Shown: positions 1 through 7,126 of the stretch, piece after piece | Layout of the letters: every line of letters starts with the position of its first letter | Position numbering within the stretch: the stretch's first letter is position 1 | NCBI GenBank assembly: GCA_915070235.1 | Contig: CAJZFM010000030.1 | Span: 1 to 13,281 of the forward strand | Length of the DNA: 13,281 bases | Direction: 5' to 3' | Source of the DNA: an uncultured Capnocytophaga sp. | GTDB taxonomy: Bacteria; Bacteroidota; Bacteroidia; Flavobacteriales; Flavobacteriaceae | The notes under the pieces: generated by a model | Databases searched by the model: none | What the model saw: only the letters and a program-made list of their open reading frames with translations | What the model was told of the DNA's origin: nothing | Position numbers and translations under genes: made by a program

Positions 1-120
1 CCTCTCTTCCGAATCCCTCCGTTTTCTTCCGAATCCTCCAGCCTGTCCGACCCGTCTGAAAACTCCGACCTGTCCATTCCCTTTGGTGGTATTATTGGCA
101 TTTCTGGTATTATTGGCATT
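1..120. repeat. Intergenic repeat-rich stretch
   Basis: No gene is visible here. A C-rich stretch carries two copies of CTTCCGAATCC (around 7-17 and 27-37) and two copies of TCCGACC (46-52 and 64-70). The segment at 44-58 is, on the reverse strand, a 13/15 match to 622-636 beyond the lipoprotein gene. A 15-bp direct repeat, GGTATTATTGGCATT, follows at 88-102 and 106-120. The stretch is probably the 3' flank of a gene lying to the left of the window. Its function is unknown. Confidence 0.5.
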
Positions 121-156
121 AACCTCATTTTCTAAATATTTTTTTTTCATTATTTA

Positions 157-186
157 TTGTCAATTACTAATTATTTTGTACTTTTG
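157..186 (+). promoter_or_regulatory. Bacteroidetes-type promoter of the lipoprotein gene
   Basis: A TTG at 157-159 is followed 19 bases later by TACTTTTG at 179-186, which fits the Bacteroidetes housekeeping promoter (TTG at -33, TAnnTTTG at -7). Transcription would begin around 190, giving a leader of about 19 bases before the ATG at 209. The 21 bases at 168-188 match 734-754 upstream of thrS at all but one position, so both genes use almost the same core promoter box. Confidence 0.65.
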
Positions 187-208
187 CATTAAATTAAAAA
201 ATATAGAA

Positions 209-589
209 ATGAAAAAAAGAATTATCGCACTAATGTCTATAGCTTTTTTGTCTATTGTCTCTTGTAGCAAAAAAGACGATGACAAAGACCCTCTTGTAGG
301 AGAGTGGGTAGCCGAAACAATTGTTTTTGGAGGAAAAGTTGTTGATATCAACGAATGTACCTCACAAACAAGAGTGTCTATTTCCGAAAAACAGTTAAGC
401 CAATACTATTTTTATCAAAGAAACGGTGAATGTAATTCAATAGTAACAACCTTTGACTATGTAAAGGAAAACAACTACCTTAAAGATGTGTTGAATAATA
501 GCGGTTTTTTGTTTTCATTAGAAGATAATAATACACGCTTACGCCTTTCTCAAACGAGTAGTAATTACGTAATCTTCAAAAGAAAGTAG
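209..589 (+). CDS. Small surface lipoprotein with lipocalin-like domain
   Basis: A 126-residue predicted lipoprotein. The start at 209 is chosen because it begins directly with a lipoprotein signal peptide (Met-Lys-Lys-Arg, a hydrophobic core, then a lipobox ending Ile-Val-Ser-Cys19), and because the promoter at 157-186 lies inside the longer open frame that begins at 83. The mature N-terminus reads Cys-Ser-Lys-Lys-Asp-Asp-Asp, which fits the K-(D/E)2 type lipoprotein export signal described in Capnocytophaga, so display on the outer face of the outer membrane is likely. The rest (Pro-Leu-Val-Gly-Glu-Trp at about 28-33, two cysteines, the second in Asn-Gly-Glu-Cys, and a string of short beta strands) resembles the lipocalin-like domains common in small flavobacterial lipoproteins. 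The ligand is unknown. The gene is a single unit closed by a strong terminator. Confidence 0.8.
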   Translation: MKKRIIALMSIAFLSIVSCSKKDDDKDPLVGEWVAETIVFGGKVVDINECTSQTRVSISEKQLSQYYFYQRNGECNSIVTTFDYVKENNYLKDVLNNSGFLFSLEDNNTRLRLSQTSSNYVIFKRK

Positions 590-620
590 AACATTAAAAA
601 GTAGCTACACATAGTTTCTC

Positions 621-652
621 TCAGACGAGTCAGACACATCCTACTCGTCTGA
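621..652. repeat. Perfect 10-bp inverted repeat downstream of lipoprotein gene
   Basis: TCAGACGAGT (621-630) and ACTCGTCTGA (643-652) pair perfectly around a 12-base loop. No T-run follows on either strand, so it is not a canonical terminator. The right arm with its following AAAC resembles 51-63 at the left end of the window, which suggests a dispersed intergenic element. Confidence 0.6.
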
Positions 653-670
653 AAACAACACCCTCATACC

Positions 671-710
671 CTTTGCCAAAGGCTACCTCAGCACCTTTGG
701 CAAAGTTTTT
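671..710 (+). terminator. Rho-independent terminator
   Basis: CTTTGCCAAAGG (671-682) and CCTTTGGCAAAG (694-705) form a perfect 12-bp stem with an 11-base loop, followed directly by five T residues. It lies about 80 bases after the lipoprotein stop and before the thrS promoter, so it should end the lipoprotein transcript and insulate thrS. Confidence 0.85.
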
Positions 711-733
711 CCTCATTCATACCTCGTAATTCA

Positions 734-754
734 TAATTATTTTGTAATTTTGCA
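734..754 (+). promoter_or_regulatory. Bacteroidetes-type promoter of thrS
   Basis: TAATTTTG at 745-752 matches the TAnnTTTG -7 box, and the 21 bases at 734-754 equal 168-188 except for one base. A clear TTG -33 box is not visible at the expected distance. The leader before the ATG at 792 would be about 35 bases, too short for a T-box or a structured attenuator. Confidence 0.6.
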
Positions 755-791
755 CTTTCAAACTCAATAATACTAAAAATCAACGATAAAA

Positions 792-2735
792 ATGATTAAA
801 ATTACACTACCCGACGGTTCAGTAAAAGAATACCAAAGTGGTATCACCCCCGCTCAAGTAGCACAAAGCATCAGCGAGGGGTTGGCGCGTAACGTACTCT
901 CTGCCTCTTTCAACGGCAAGACTGTAGAAAGCGTTACCCCACTGACGACGGACGGTAGTCTCACCCTATACACTTGGGATAACCCCGAAGGTAAAAAAGC
1001 TTTCTGGCACTCATCTGCCCACATCTTGGCACAAGCGCTCGAAGAGCTCTACCCCGGTATCAAGCTCACCATAGGGCCTGCCATCGCCAATGGCTTCTAC
1101 TACGATGTCGATTTCAACGGCAAACCTATTTCCGAAAAAGATTTCCCTGCTATCGAAGCTAAATTCTTGGAAATCGCTCGTGGCAAACACGAATTTAAGA
1201 TGCGCCCTATGAGCAAAGCCGAAGCCTTGTCGTACTATGCAGGCAAAAATGAGTACAAAACCGAACTCATCGAAGCGCTCGAAGATGGTACGATCACCTT
1301 CTGCGACCATAGTACCTTCACCGACCTTTGTCGTGGGGGGCATATCCCCAACACAGGCTTTGTAAAAGCTGTAAAGGTACTCAGCGCTGCTGGCGCTTAT
1401 TGGCGTGGTGATGAGCACAACCCACAACTTACCCGTGTGTATGGTATCTCATTTCCTAAACAAAAAGAACTCACCGAATATCTCGAACTGCTTGAAGAAG
1501 CTAAGAAACGCGACCACCGCAAGCTCGGTAAAGAACTTGAACTCTTTACCTTCTCTAACAAGGTAGGTCAAGGCTTACCGCTCTGGTTACCCAAAGGAGC
1601 TGCCTTGCGCGAACGCCTCGAAGCCTTCTTGCGCAAAGCTCAAAAACAAGCAGGTTACGAGCAAGTAGTTACACCGCATATCGGTCATAAAAACTTATAT
1701 GTAACCTCAGGTCACTGGGATAAATACGGAAAAGACAGTTTCCAACCCATTGCTACCCCTAATGAAGGCGAGGAATATTTACTAAAACCGATGAACTGTC
1801 CGCATCACTGCGAGATATACAATTCACACCCTTGGAGTTATAAAGATTTGCCAAAGCGTTTCGCCGAGTTTGGTACAGTATACCGCTACGAGCAAAGTGG
1901 CGAGTTACACGGCTTAACCCGCGTGCGTTGCTTTACCCAAGACGATGCACACATCTTCTGTACTCCTGAACAGTTAGACGACGAGTTCAAACACGTAATC
2001 GACTTGGTGCTCTATGTATTCGGCTCTCTTGGATTCGACAATTTTACCGCACAAGTATCGTTGCGCGACCCCGAAAACCCTACCAAGTACATCGGTAGTG
2101 ATGAGAATTGGGCAAAAGCCGAAAATGCCATCATCAACGCTGCGAAAGAAAAAGGCTTGAGCTATGTAATCGAAACAGGTGAAGCCGCTTTCTATGGCCC
2201 TAAACTCGACTTTATGGTGAAAGATGCCTTAGGCAGAAGCTGGCAACTCGGTACCATTCAGGTAGATTACAACCTCCCAGAGCGTTTCGACCTTTGGTAT
2301 AAAGGCGCTGATAACGAGATGCACCGCCCTGTAATGATTCACCGTGCGCCTTTCGGAAGTATGGAGCGTTTCGTAGCCATTTTATTGGAACACACCGCCG
2401 GAAACTTCCCATTATGGCTCAACCCAAATCAAGCTATCGTACTATCTTTGAGCGAAAAATATGAAAATTATGCTCAAAAAGTTTTGAGTTTGTTAGAAAA
2501 TTCCGATATTCGCACCCTGATAGACAATCGTGCCGAAACTATGGGCAAAAAAATACGCGAAGCCGAAACTCAAAAAATCCCGTATATGCTCATTGTCGGC
2601 GAGAATGAAGAGAAAGAAGGCACCGTATCAGTGCGCAAACGCGGTGGTGAAGATTTAGGCAGTATGAGCGTAGAAGCCTTTGCCAAACTCATCAACGACG
2701 AAGTAGCTAAGTCAATTAAACAATTTGCTAATTAG
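792..2735 (+). CDS. thrS: Threonyl-tRNA synthetase
   Basis: A complete cytoplasmic class II aminoacyl-tRNA synthetase of 647 residues, close to the usual bacterial length. It charges tRNA-Thr with threonine using ATP. The domain order is an N-terminal TGS domain (about 1-62), the editing domain with the HxxxH pair His73/His77 and Cys180/His184 that clears Ser-tRNA-Thr, the catalytic core, and a C-terminal anticodon-binding domain from about 545. The catalytic zinc ligands are Cys336 (in Lys-Pro-Met-Asn-Cys), His387 (Gln-Asp-Asp-Ala-His) and His517 (Ile-His-Arg-Ala-Pro); class II motif 3 follows in Gly-Ser-Met-Glu-Arg-Phe. It has its own promoter and stands alone: in many bacteria infC, rpmI and rplT follow thrS, but here a gene on the opposite strand ends 10 bases downstream. 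The base composition is clearly more GC-rich than the accessory genes to its right. Confidence 0.98.
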   Translation: MIKITLPDGSVKEYQSGITPAQVAQSISEGLARNVLSASFNGKTVESVTPLTTDGSLTLYTWDNPEGKKAFWHSSAHILAQALEELYPGIKLTIGPAIANGFYYDVDFNGKPISEKDFPAIEAKFLEIARGKHEFKMRPMSKAEALSYYAGKNEYKTELIEALEDGTITFCDHSTFTDLCRGGHIPNTGFVKAVKVLSAAGAYWRGDEHNPQLTRVYGISFPKQKELTEYLELLEEAKKRDHRKLGKELELFTFSNKVGQGLPLWLPKGAALRERLEAFLRKAQKQAGYEQVVTPHIGHKNLYVTSGHWDKYGKDSFQPIATPNEGEEYLLKPMNCPHHCEIYNSHPWSYKDLPKRFAEFGTVYRYEQSGELHGLTRVRCFTQDDAHIFCTPEQLDDEFKHVIDLVLYVFGSLGFDNFTAQVSLRDPENPTKYIGSDENWAKAENAIINAAKEKGLSYVIETGEAAFYGPKLDFMVKDALGRSWQLGTIQVDYNLPERFDLWYKGADNEMHRPVMIHRAPFGSMERFVAILLEHTAGNFPLWLNPNQAIVLSLSEKYENYAQKVLSLLENSDIRTLIDNRAETMGKKIREAETQKIPYMLIVGENEEKEGTVSVRKRGGEDLGSMSVEAFAKLINDEVAKSIKQFAN

Positions 2736-2744
2736 TAAATTAGC
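2727..2744. terminator. Weak hairpin at the thrS 3' end
   Basis: GCTAATT (2727-2733) and AATTAGC (2738-2744) pair around a four-base loop, overlapping the thrS stop and followed by TTTAAT. It lies between the convergent ends of thrS and the leucine-rich-repeat gene. The stem is AT-rich and the T-run is poor, so a terminator role is only possible. Confidence 0.3.
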
Positions 2745-2745
2745 T

Positions 2746-3576
2746 TTAATAGTAGTGTGTATATTTTCTTATATCTATTTTTTTTAGATTTGGCATTTCT
2801 TCCAAAAATGAAATCTTTCCATCAATAATTTTGGTTTGCTCCCAAATGTTGAGAGTGGTTAGATGTTCTAATTTTGATAACGGAATGATACTATCTAAAT
2901 TGCCTTGATTCCAAAGAGTTAGTTTTTCTAAGTTATTTTTTTGGGCAAGTGTAGCAATCAAGTTGTCAATTTTTTTGCAGGAACATATTTCAATATCTGT
3001 GAGTGTAGGCATATCTAAAATGAAGTTAATATCTTCAATTTTAGGCAAATAAGCTATATATAAACCTTTTAGGTTGGTGAATTTCTTACAATCGGATAAA
3101 TCTAGTATATGACTATTGGCAATGCTAAGACTTTCTAAAATATTATTTTCGTTATGTATGTCTAATTTTTTTGTTTTTTTAGGCTCTATGTGTAGCTGTT
3201 TCAGTGTAGGGTGGTCAAAAAACCCGTCTATTTTAAGCGTGTCATCGGTAAAGAAATCCGTGAGTTTAGCTATTTTTCTAATATCAAAAGGATGGGCAAG
3301 AACCGCATTTTCTTCTATACTGATTTTTTTGATGTTACTCAAATGATAAAGAGGGGTTACATCAGTTATGTTTGAGCATTGAATGGTGATTTCTTCAATC
3401 AAATCTATATCCTCATTGAAGGGAAGAACAGATTTGCTATACCCTAAAAATCCTGAAAAAATAATGCGCGATAGCTTGTTTTCCTTCATAAAAGGTTCTA
3501 ATTCTTCTATTTTGTCATTATTTTCAAAAACGACATAAGAGTTTTTAGAGTTTACAGGGAAATACTTTATTTGCAT
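2746..3576 (-). CDS. Leucine-rich-repeat protein
   Basis: A 276-residue protein without signal peptide or membrane segment, so probably cytoplasmic. From about residue 60 to the end it shows irregular repeats of 21-24 residues of the type Leu-xx-Leu-x-Ile/Leu (for example Leu-Lys-Gly-Leu-Tyr-Ile, Leu-Glu-Lys-Leu-Thr-Leu, Leu-Thr-Thr-Leu-Asn-Ile, Leu-Lys-Lys-Ile-Asp-Ile), typical of a bacterial leucine-rich-repeat solenoid used for protein binding. No enzymatic domain is seen. It is the last gene of a leftward group with the genes at 3648 and 4356 (gaps 71 and 42 bases). Base composition is much more AT-rich than in thrS, which suggests acquisition. Similar proteins occur beside toxin-immunity genes, so a role as immunity or recognition protein is possible but not shown. 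Confidence 0.75.
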   Translation of the reverse strand: MQIKYFPVNSKNSYVVFENNDKIEELEPFMKENKLSRIIFSGFLGYSKSVLPFNEDIDLIEEITIQCSNITDVTPLYHLSNIKKISIEENAVLAHPFDIRKIAKLTDFFTDDTLKIDGFFDHPTLKQLHIEPKKTKKLDIHNENNILESLSIANSHILDLSDCKKFTNLKGLYIAYLPKIEDINFILDMPTLTDIEICSCKKIDNLIATLAQKNNLEKLTLWNQGNLDSIIPLSKLEHLTTLNIWEQTKIIDGKISFLEEMPNLKKIDIRKYTHYY

Positions 3577-3647
3577 ACGAAATAACTTGTTTTTTTAGTT
3601 CATTAGTGTAAGGGGAGAGGAGCTGTAAATGCTTTTTTATATTAAGG

Positions 3648-4313
3648 TTAGGTGTTTTTCAGCACATTGAAATGTTTTGTAATTTCTCGTTGAGCGTTCT
3701 CTGAGAGGTTTTTATATTGGGAGCAGGAAATGATATTTTGATAGGATTCTAATAGATTTTCTTCACTTTTTAATTTGCTTATTACCAATATATTGATGGC
3801 ATCATAAACATTCATATACTCATTTATGTTATTCTTCTTCCATAAAATATCCAATATCCCATCCAATGTTTTAAATTTCTCATCTAAGCCAATTATTATT
3901 TCTAAGGCTTGTGGAAATGTATTTTTTGTTTCTTCCTCTAAATGATCAATAGATTCAATTAAAGTGAACCAACCTGGCATTTTGCGATAGTCATAACCAT
4001 ACAAGGTAAAGATATCTTTCCAATCAGTGATGATAAAGGTGGGTCTCAGAAGTTTAAGGGCATCTCCCCCTTCTTCCATACGGATTTGGTTTTCTATATC
4101 TATATGTAATTTTCCTGCTTTCAAATCTGTATACGAATATACAAGATGCAGGATATCGCTGCGTTTAGAAAAAAGAAAACTAACCTCTGATAGATTGTTT
4201 TTTGTTCTGATGCTGTATTTGTTTTGGGCTTTATTAGGTTTATAACCATACTTTTCTAAAATAGATCCATATTTAGAATATAAAACCTCCATAATTGCTT
4301 TTTCCTTATCCAT
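3648..4313 (-). CDS. Hypothetical protein, middle gene of a SUKH-LRR group
   Basis: I do not recognise the family of this 221-residue protein. It has no signal peptide or membrane segment and looks soluble. The N-terminal 100 residues are predicted alpha/beta, with Tyr-Gly-Tyr-Lys-Pro at about 22-26 and a segment rich in beta-strand patterns; the C-terminal half is helical and charged, with many Lys, Glu and Asn. It sits between a SUKH gene (42 bases upstream) and the leucine-rich-repeat gene (71 bases downstream) on the same strand, so all three are probably co-transcribed. The coding sequence is strongly AT-rich like its neighbours. Given the context an immunity-type protein is plausible, but this is inference from position only. 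Confidence 0.7.
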   Translation of the reverse strand: MDKEKAIMEVLYSKYGSILEKYGYKPNKAQNKYSIRTKNNLSEVSFLFSKRSDILHLVYSYTDLKAGKLHIDIENQIRMEEGGDALKLLRPTFIITDWKDIFTLYGYDYRKMPGWFTLIESIDHLEEETKNTFPQALEIIIGLDEKFKTLDGILDILWKKNNINEYMNVYDAINILVISKLKSEENLLESYQNIISCSQYKNLSENAQREITKHFNVLKNT

Positions 4314-4355
4314 TTTTTGATGTTTTTATGCCCTGTAACTCCACTATATAGCGGT

Positions 4356-4826
4356 TTAACATATAGGAGAATTGTCTAAAAAATCTGACCAATCATCATC
4401 GGTATCGTCATAACCTATAATTTTTTCCTTGTACTTACTGCCAAAGATGTATTCCTTTACAAAAGTATCAAAATCAACATCAATCTCCTCAATACCTTCA
4501 TAGCTATCGGCAGGAAAAAGTACGTGTTGGGTATCTTTATCAAGGAAAAGAGGCGCATACAACAGCTGCCCAATCTCACACCACGAAGGTTGGTCAGAAG
4601 GAACACGATATTGGTTATCCAACAGCTCCTCCACGCTCCAGAGAATGATATCTCCAAAAGACCCACCGTTACAAAGTTTTAAAAAAGCACAATGTGCAGG
4701 GGCTATGAGTTGTAACACTTCTGGAGAAATATTTTCAGCCCCTTCGGGGATTTCGCCTATAAGTATGGCATCAGGTGATGAGGTCAAGCAATTTCTGTAA
4801 TGGGTAATGATCGTTTCTAAGGTCAT
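4356..4826 (-). CDS. SMI1/KNR4 (SUKH) family protein
   Basis: A 156-residue cytoplasmic protein with the layout of the SUKH superfamily. Leu-Lys-Leu-Cys-Asn-Gly-Gly at about 49-55 is the family's signature turn after the first helices; a middle part with a Val/Leu-Phe-Pro-Ala strand follows, and Phe-Asp-Thr-Phe-Val-Lys-Glu-Tyr at about 117-124 fits the final helix of the fold. An acidic tail (Asp-Asp-Thr-Asp-Asp-Asp) closes the protein. SUKH proteins are known mainly as immunity partners of bacterial nuclease-type toxins, and many occur as orphans. It is the first gene of the leftward three-gene group and is read from the divergent promoter module at 4843-4886. No cognate toxin is in the window. 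Confidence 0.8.
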   Translation of the reverse strand: MTLETIITHYRNCLTSSPDAILIGEIPEGAENISPEVLQLIAPAHCAFLKLCNGGSFGDIILWSVEELLDNQYRVPSDQPSWCEIGQLLYAPLFLDKDTQHVLFPADSYEGIEEIDVDFDTFVKEYIFGSKYKEKIIGYDDTDDDWSDFLDNSPIC

Positions 4827-4842
4827 AATGTTCTTTTTTGTG

Positions 4843-4886
4843 GCAAAGATAAGGATAATTGATGAATTTTCTCTAACTTTGTACTT
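4843..4886. promoter_or_regulatory. Divergent promoter module, copy 1
   Basis: Two facing-away -7 boxes are visible: TATCTTTG on the minus strand (4851-4844) for the SUKH gene starting at 4826, and TAACTTTG on the plus strand (4874-4881) for the KilA-N gene starting at 4904. They form an imperfect inverted pair (CAAAG...CTTTG) 22 bases apart. Neither direction shows a clear TTG -33 box at standard spacing. The 44 bases match 7127-7170 at 42 positions. Confidence 0.65.
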
Positions 4887-4903
4887 TCAAAAACTTTTCT
4901 AAT

Positions 4904-5548
4904 ATGTCAAAAAGCAAAAAGCTCAATGTACAAGGCAATGAGATAACTATTATTGAAAACAGGGGCAAAGAATATATTTCTCTTACCGATATGCTAAAAG
5001 CCAAAGATGGTGATTTCTTTATATCTGATTGGTTACGTAACAGAAATACTGTAGAATATTTAGGTATTTGGGAAAGTGTATATAATCCCAGTTTTAATTA
5101 TGGCGAATTCGCCATAATTAAAAGTCAAGCGGGACTTAATAGTTACAAAATCAGTGTAAAAGAATGGGTTGAAAAGACGAATGCAATAGGACTAAAAGCT
5201 ACAACAGGTAGGTACGGAGGAACTTACGCCCACCCTGATATAGCCTTTGAATTTGGTATGTGGATTAGCCTACCAAGTAAAACTCATTCGTTAAACACTA
5301 CCGATCTTCGGGCGAGCAATATACTTACTGCTAAAGTGAGTACTTCCGAAAGCACAAGGGTAAGCCAAATGCCTCGTTCGCCTAAAAAAGTAGGCAAAAT
5401 GAGCATCCCTATACCGATGAATACCACTCCGCGTAAAATAGCAATTACGATAGACCCTAAAGCGTTGCCTATAGAAGTGAAAAAACTGGTAACTAAGATG
5501 TTAAATCCGTTTATTAAGAAGGCATACGAGAAAATATGTAACCCTTGA
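4904..5548 (+). pseudogene. KilA-N domain gene, 3'-truncated
   Basis: The first 122 codons encode a KilA-N domain: Glu-Tyr-Ile-Ser-Leu-Thr-Asp-Met at about 24-31, Trp-Leu-Arg-Asn-Arg-Asn at 43-48, Gly-Leu-Asn-Ser-Tyr near 77-81, Arg-Tyr-Gly-Gly-Thr-Tyr-Ala-His near 103-110 and Phe-Glu-Phe-Gly-Met-Trp-Ile-Ser ending at 122. This DNA-binding domain is known from phage and bacterial proteins that normally continue into a C-terminal region after the Trp-Ile-Ser motif. Here homology stops at 5269, 14 bases before the stop codon of the convergent MATE gene, and the frame then reads about 88 residues antisense through that gene before stopping at 5548. The tail has no family resemblance and is read-through. 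A deletion at about 5270 probably removed the original 3' end. The N-terminal domain could still be made from its own promoter. Confidence 0.75.
5092..5123. repeat. Perfect 32-bp palindrome inside the KilA-N gene
   Basis: Sixteen bases on each side of the centre between 5107 and 5108 are exact reverse complements, with no spacer; the core is ATGGCGAATTCGCCAT (5100-5115), flanked by A/T bases. Pairing ends at 5091 and 5124 (G opposite G). It encodes the conserved Asn-Tyr-Gly-Glu-Phe-Ala segment of the domain, so part of the sequence is constrained by protein. Confidence 0.9.
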
Positions 5549-6615
5549 TAAGCAATTTCGGCTACGTGTGAATAGGGGTCTTTTACAAACAGACCGATGA
5601 TGGGTTCACCAAAACATTGCAAAACAGCAAATATAAGAATGCCTATCACAAAGTTAGTCTTGGCGATAAAGCGGAAGAAGGCTTTAAGTCTGCCGAATTG
5701 TTGTGCGCCAAATAGGTAACCCATCACAGGAATCATCCCGTCCGAAATCCCCAAAAAGAGCAGTACGCCTATGAAGTTAGTAAGGTTCATCACCGTAAAT
5801 GCCGAGACGCCCTCAGCGCCGATAAGCCTTATAATCACATTGTTGATAATAAGAATGCTAAGTGCTGAAGAGAGTTCTGATGCTCCTTCTGAAGAACCGT
5901 TGTAGCTGGCGCGCCACAGCAAGGAGAACGAGAAATGCCCTTTGAGCAAGCGTACCGAATGGCGTCCCTTAAGCAGTATTGTCCCTGAGATAAGAGCTGC
6001 TATACTAAAGGCAATGCCCGTAGCGATGCTAGTGCCTATAATACCCCAACCCAATTGCAGTACGAATAACAGACTCAGCACTATATTGAGCAATACTACC
6101 AAACTCATAATCACGGTGGAAGTAATCGGTTTGCCAAGACTTTTGAGCATCATATCAAAGTAGAAACACAAAGAAATAGTGGGGATAAACCATACCATAC
6201 CTCGCAGATAGTTGTAAGCGTAGGGGAATAGTGCTTCATCAGCACCTAAAAGCCTGATAAACCACTTCATCCCTACCAATAGCACAACCATCACCACAAG
6301 ACTATTGATGAGCAAGCCCCAAAAACCTGTGTTCATTGCTGTTTGTGCTTTCTTGGTGTCACCAGCTCCTAACCCTTGACTTACTAAGGTCTGGCAACCT
6401 ATACTCACAATCATAGCAATCACCATTACAAAACTGAAAAGAGGAGTGATGATATTCACCCCTCCTAAGGCTTTTTCGCTTACGTAATTGCCCACCACAT
6501 AACCATCTACTAAGTTCTGCAATCCAAAGAAACACATCGTGATGATGCTCGGCAAGGCATATTTCAAAAATACAGTGGCAATAGGAGCTTTTTCTAAAAG
6601 TTCACGTCTATCCAT
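5284..6615 (-). CDS. MATE family multidrug/Na+ or H+ antiporter
   Basis: A 443-residue inner-membrane protein of normal family length with about twelve hydrophobic segments arranged as two six-helix halves. The first half starts with Tyr-Ala-Leu-Pro-Ser-Ile and Asn-Leu-Val-Asp-Gly-Tyr-Val-Val-Gly; Ser-Gln-Gly-Leu-Gly-Ala-Gly-Asp at about 79-86 is the typical loop. The second half begins with Asn-Gly-Ser-Ser-Glu-Gly-Ala-Ser-Glu near 232-240, a hallmark of the MepA-like branch. Such proteins export cationic drugs or other small molecules using an ion gradient; the substrate cannot be read from sequence. A TACCTTTG box on the minus strand (6657-6650) lies between this gene and the one upstream, so it probably has its own promoter. 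Its 3' end is antisense to the read-through tail of the KilA-N remnant. Confidence 0.93.
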   Translation of the reverse strand: MDRRELLEKAPIATVFLKYALPSIITMCFFGLQNLVDGYVVGNYVSEKALGGVNIITPLFSFVMVIAMIVSIGCQTLVSQGLGAGDTKKAQTAMNTGFWGLLINSLVVMVVLLVGMKWFIRLLGADEALFPYAYNYLRGMVWFIPTISLCFYFDMMLKSLGKPITSTVIMSLVVLLNIVLSLLFVLQLGWGIIGTSIATGIAFSIAALISGTILLKGRHSVRLLKGHFSFSLLWRASYNGSSEGASELSSALSILIINNVIIRLIGAEGVSAFTVMNLTNFIGVLLFLGISDGMIPVMGYLFGAQQFGRLKAFFRFIAKTNFVIGILIFAVLQCFGEPIIGLFVKDPYSHVAEIAYQGLHIFSYAFLINGFNILVTSFFTSIGNALGSIVIAILRGVVFIGIGMLILPTFLGERGIWLTLVLSEVLTLAVSILLARRSVVFNE

Positions 6616-6649
6616 TAGCTATTGTTTGCTTTTTAAGGAATTTTATCTA

Positions 6650-6657
6650 CAAAGGTA
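6650..6657 (-). promoter_or_regulatory. Putative -7 box of the MATE gene
   Basis: TACCTTTG on the minus strand matches TAnnTTTG and lies 34 bases upstream of the MATE ATG. A CAA at 6673-6675 (TTG on the minus strand) is 15 bases further upstream, slightly close for a -33 box. It would fall inside the end of the preceding gene. Confidence 0.45.
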
Positions 6658-6667
6658 ACCTTACTCT

Positions 6668-7111
6668 TTACCCAAACATTTGCGCATCATTGAAATTCTC
6701 TCCGTCAAACTCCGATGCGATAAGAGAGTGCCCCAAGAACATATCGTTGTCATCAAAGAAGACTTCCACATCCTCGCTGTAAAACAAGAGACTCTGCAAA
6801 CTGAGGGCTTCCGTAAATTCCTTTTTAGTAAGCTCAGGTTTATCAGGATCATCCTCATCATCATCACCAAAACGCCAATTGCTATTGTAGAGGTCTAAAT
6901 ATTTCTCGGCAATACATTCTTTGGCTTTGGGCAATAGAGTGTTTATCTCACTGAGAAAGGTATTCATCTGCTGTTCTATCTTTTCAGTTTCGCCTTCATC
7001 TTCAAGGATGATATCCACACTTAATTCTTTTCCATTGATAACCACTGTCCCATCATAAGAAGTAGGGTCATCAGTGTGCTGTGTAAAATCTGTAATTTTG
7101 TACTGTTTCAT
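6668..7111 (-). CDS. Small acidic protein, DUF2004/DUF2262-like
   Basis: A 147-residue acidic soluble protein. The C-terminus reads Phe-Phe-Asp-Asp-Asn-Asp-Met-Phe-Leu-Gly-His-Ser at about 118-129, then Phe-Asp-Gly-Glu-Asn-Phe and a final Ala-Gln-Met-Phe-Gly. This pattern (acidic pair, Met-Phe-x-Gly-His, Asp-Gly, Gly) recalls the DUF2004/DUF2262 families of small bacterial proteins, some of which occur in toxin-immunity neighbourhoods; assignment is by memory of the motif and is moderate. A run Gly-Asp-Asp-Asp-Glu-Asp-Asp near 82-88 is notable. The gene is driven leftward from the divergent promoter at 7127-7170, with only about 16 bases between the -7 box and the ATG, and is followed 52 bases later by the MATE gene. 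Confidence 0.7.
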   Translation of the reverse strand: MKQYKITDFTQHTDDPTSYDGTVVINGKELSVDIILEDEGETEKIEQQMNTFLSEINTLLPKAKECIAEKYLDLYNSNWRFGDDDEDDPDKPELTKKEFTEALSLQSLLFYSEDVEVFFDDNDMFLGHSLIASEFDGENFNDAQMFG

Positions 7112-7126
7112 AAGTTATTTTTTGCT

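Noticed and set aside
88..120. CRISPR-like short repeats
   Set aside because: Only two copies of a 15-bp unit with a three-base gap; there is no array or cas gene.
83..208. N-terminal extension of the lipoprotein frame from a TTG at 83
   Set aside because: The extension covers the promoter and a direct repeat, and the ATG at 209 starts a proper signal peptide with lipobox.
753..791. T-box or leader attenuator before thrS
   Set aside because: The leader would be about 35 bases, without stems or a T-box sequence.
1011..1427. Minus-strand frame inside thrS
   Set aside because: It lies opposite the conserved editing and catalytic parts of thrS and shows no family features; the same applies to frames opposite murD, ftsW, mraY and the MATE gene.
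5270..5548. C-terminal region of the KilA-N frame as a real domain
   Set aside because: It is the exact antisense of the MATE C-terminus, rich in Lys, Pro and Thr without domain pattern, so read-through explains it.
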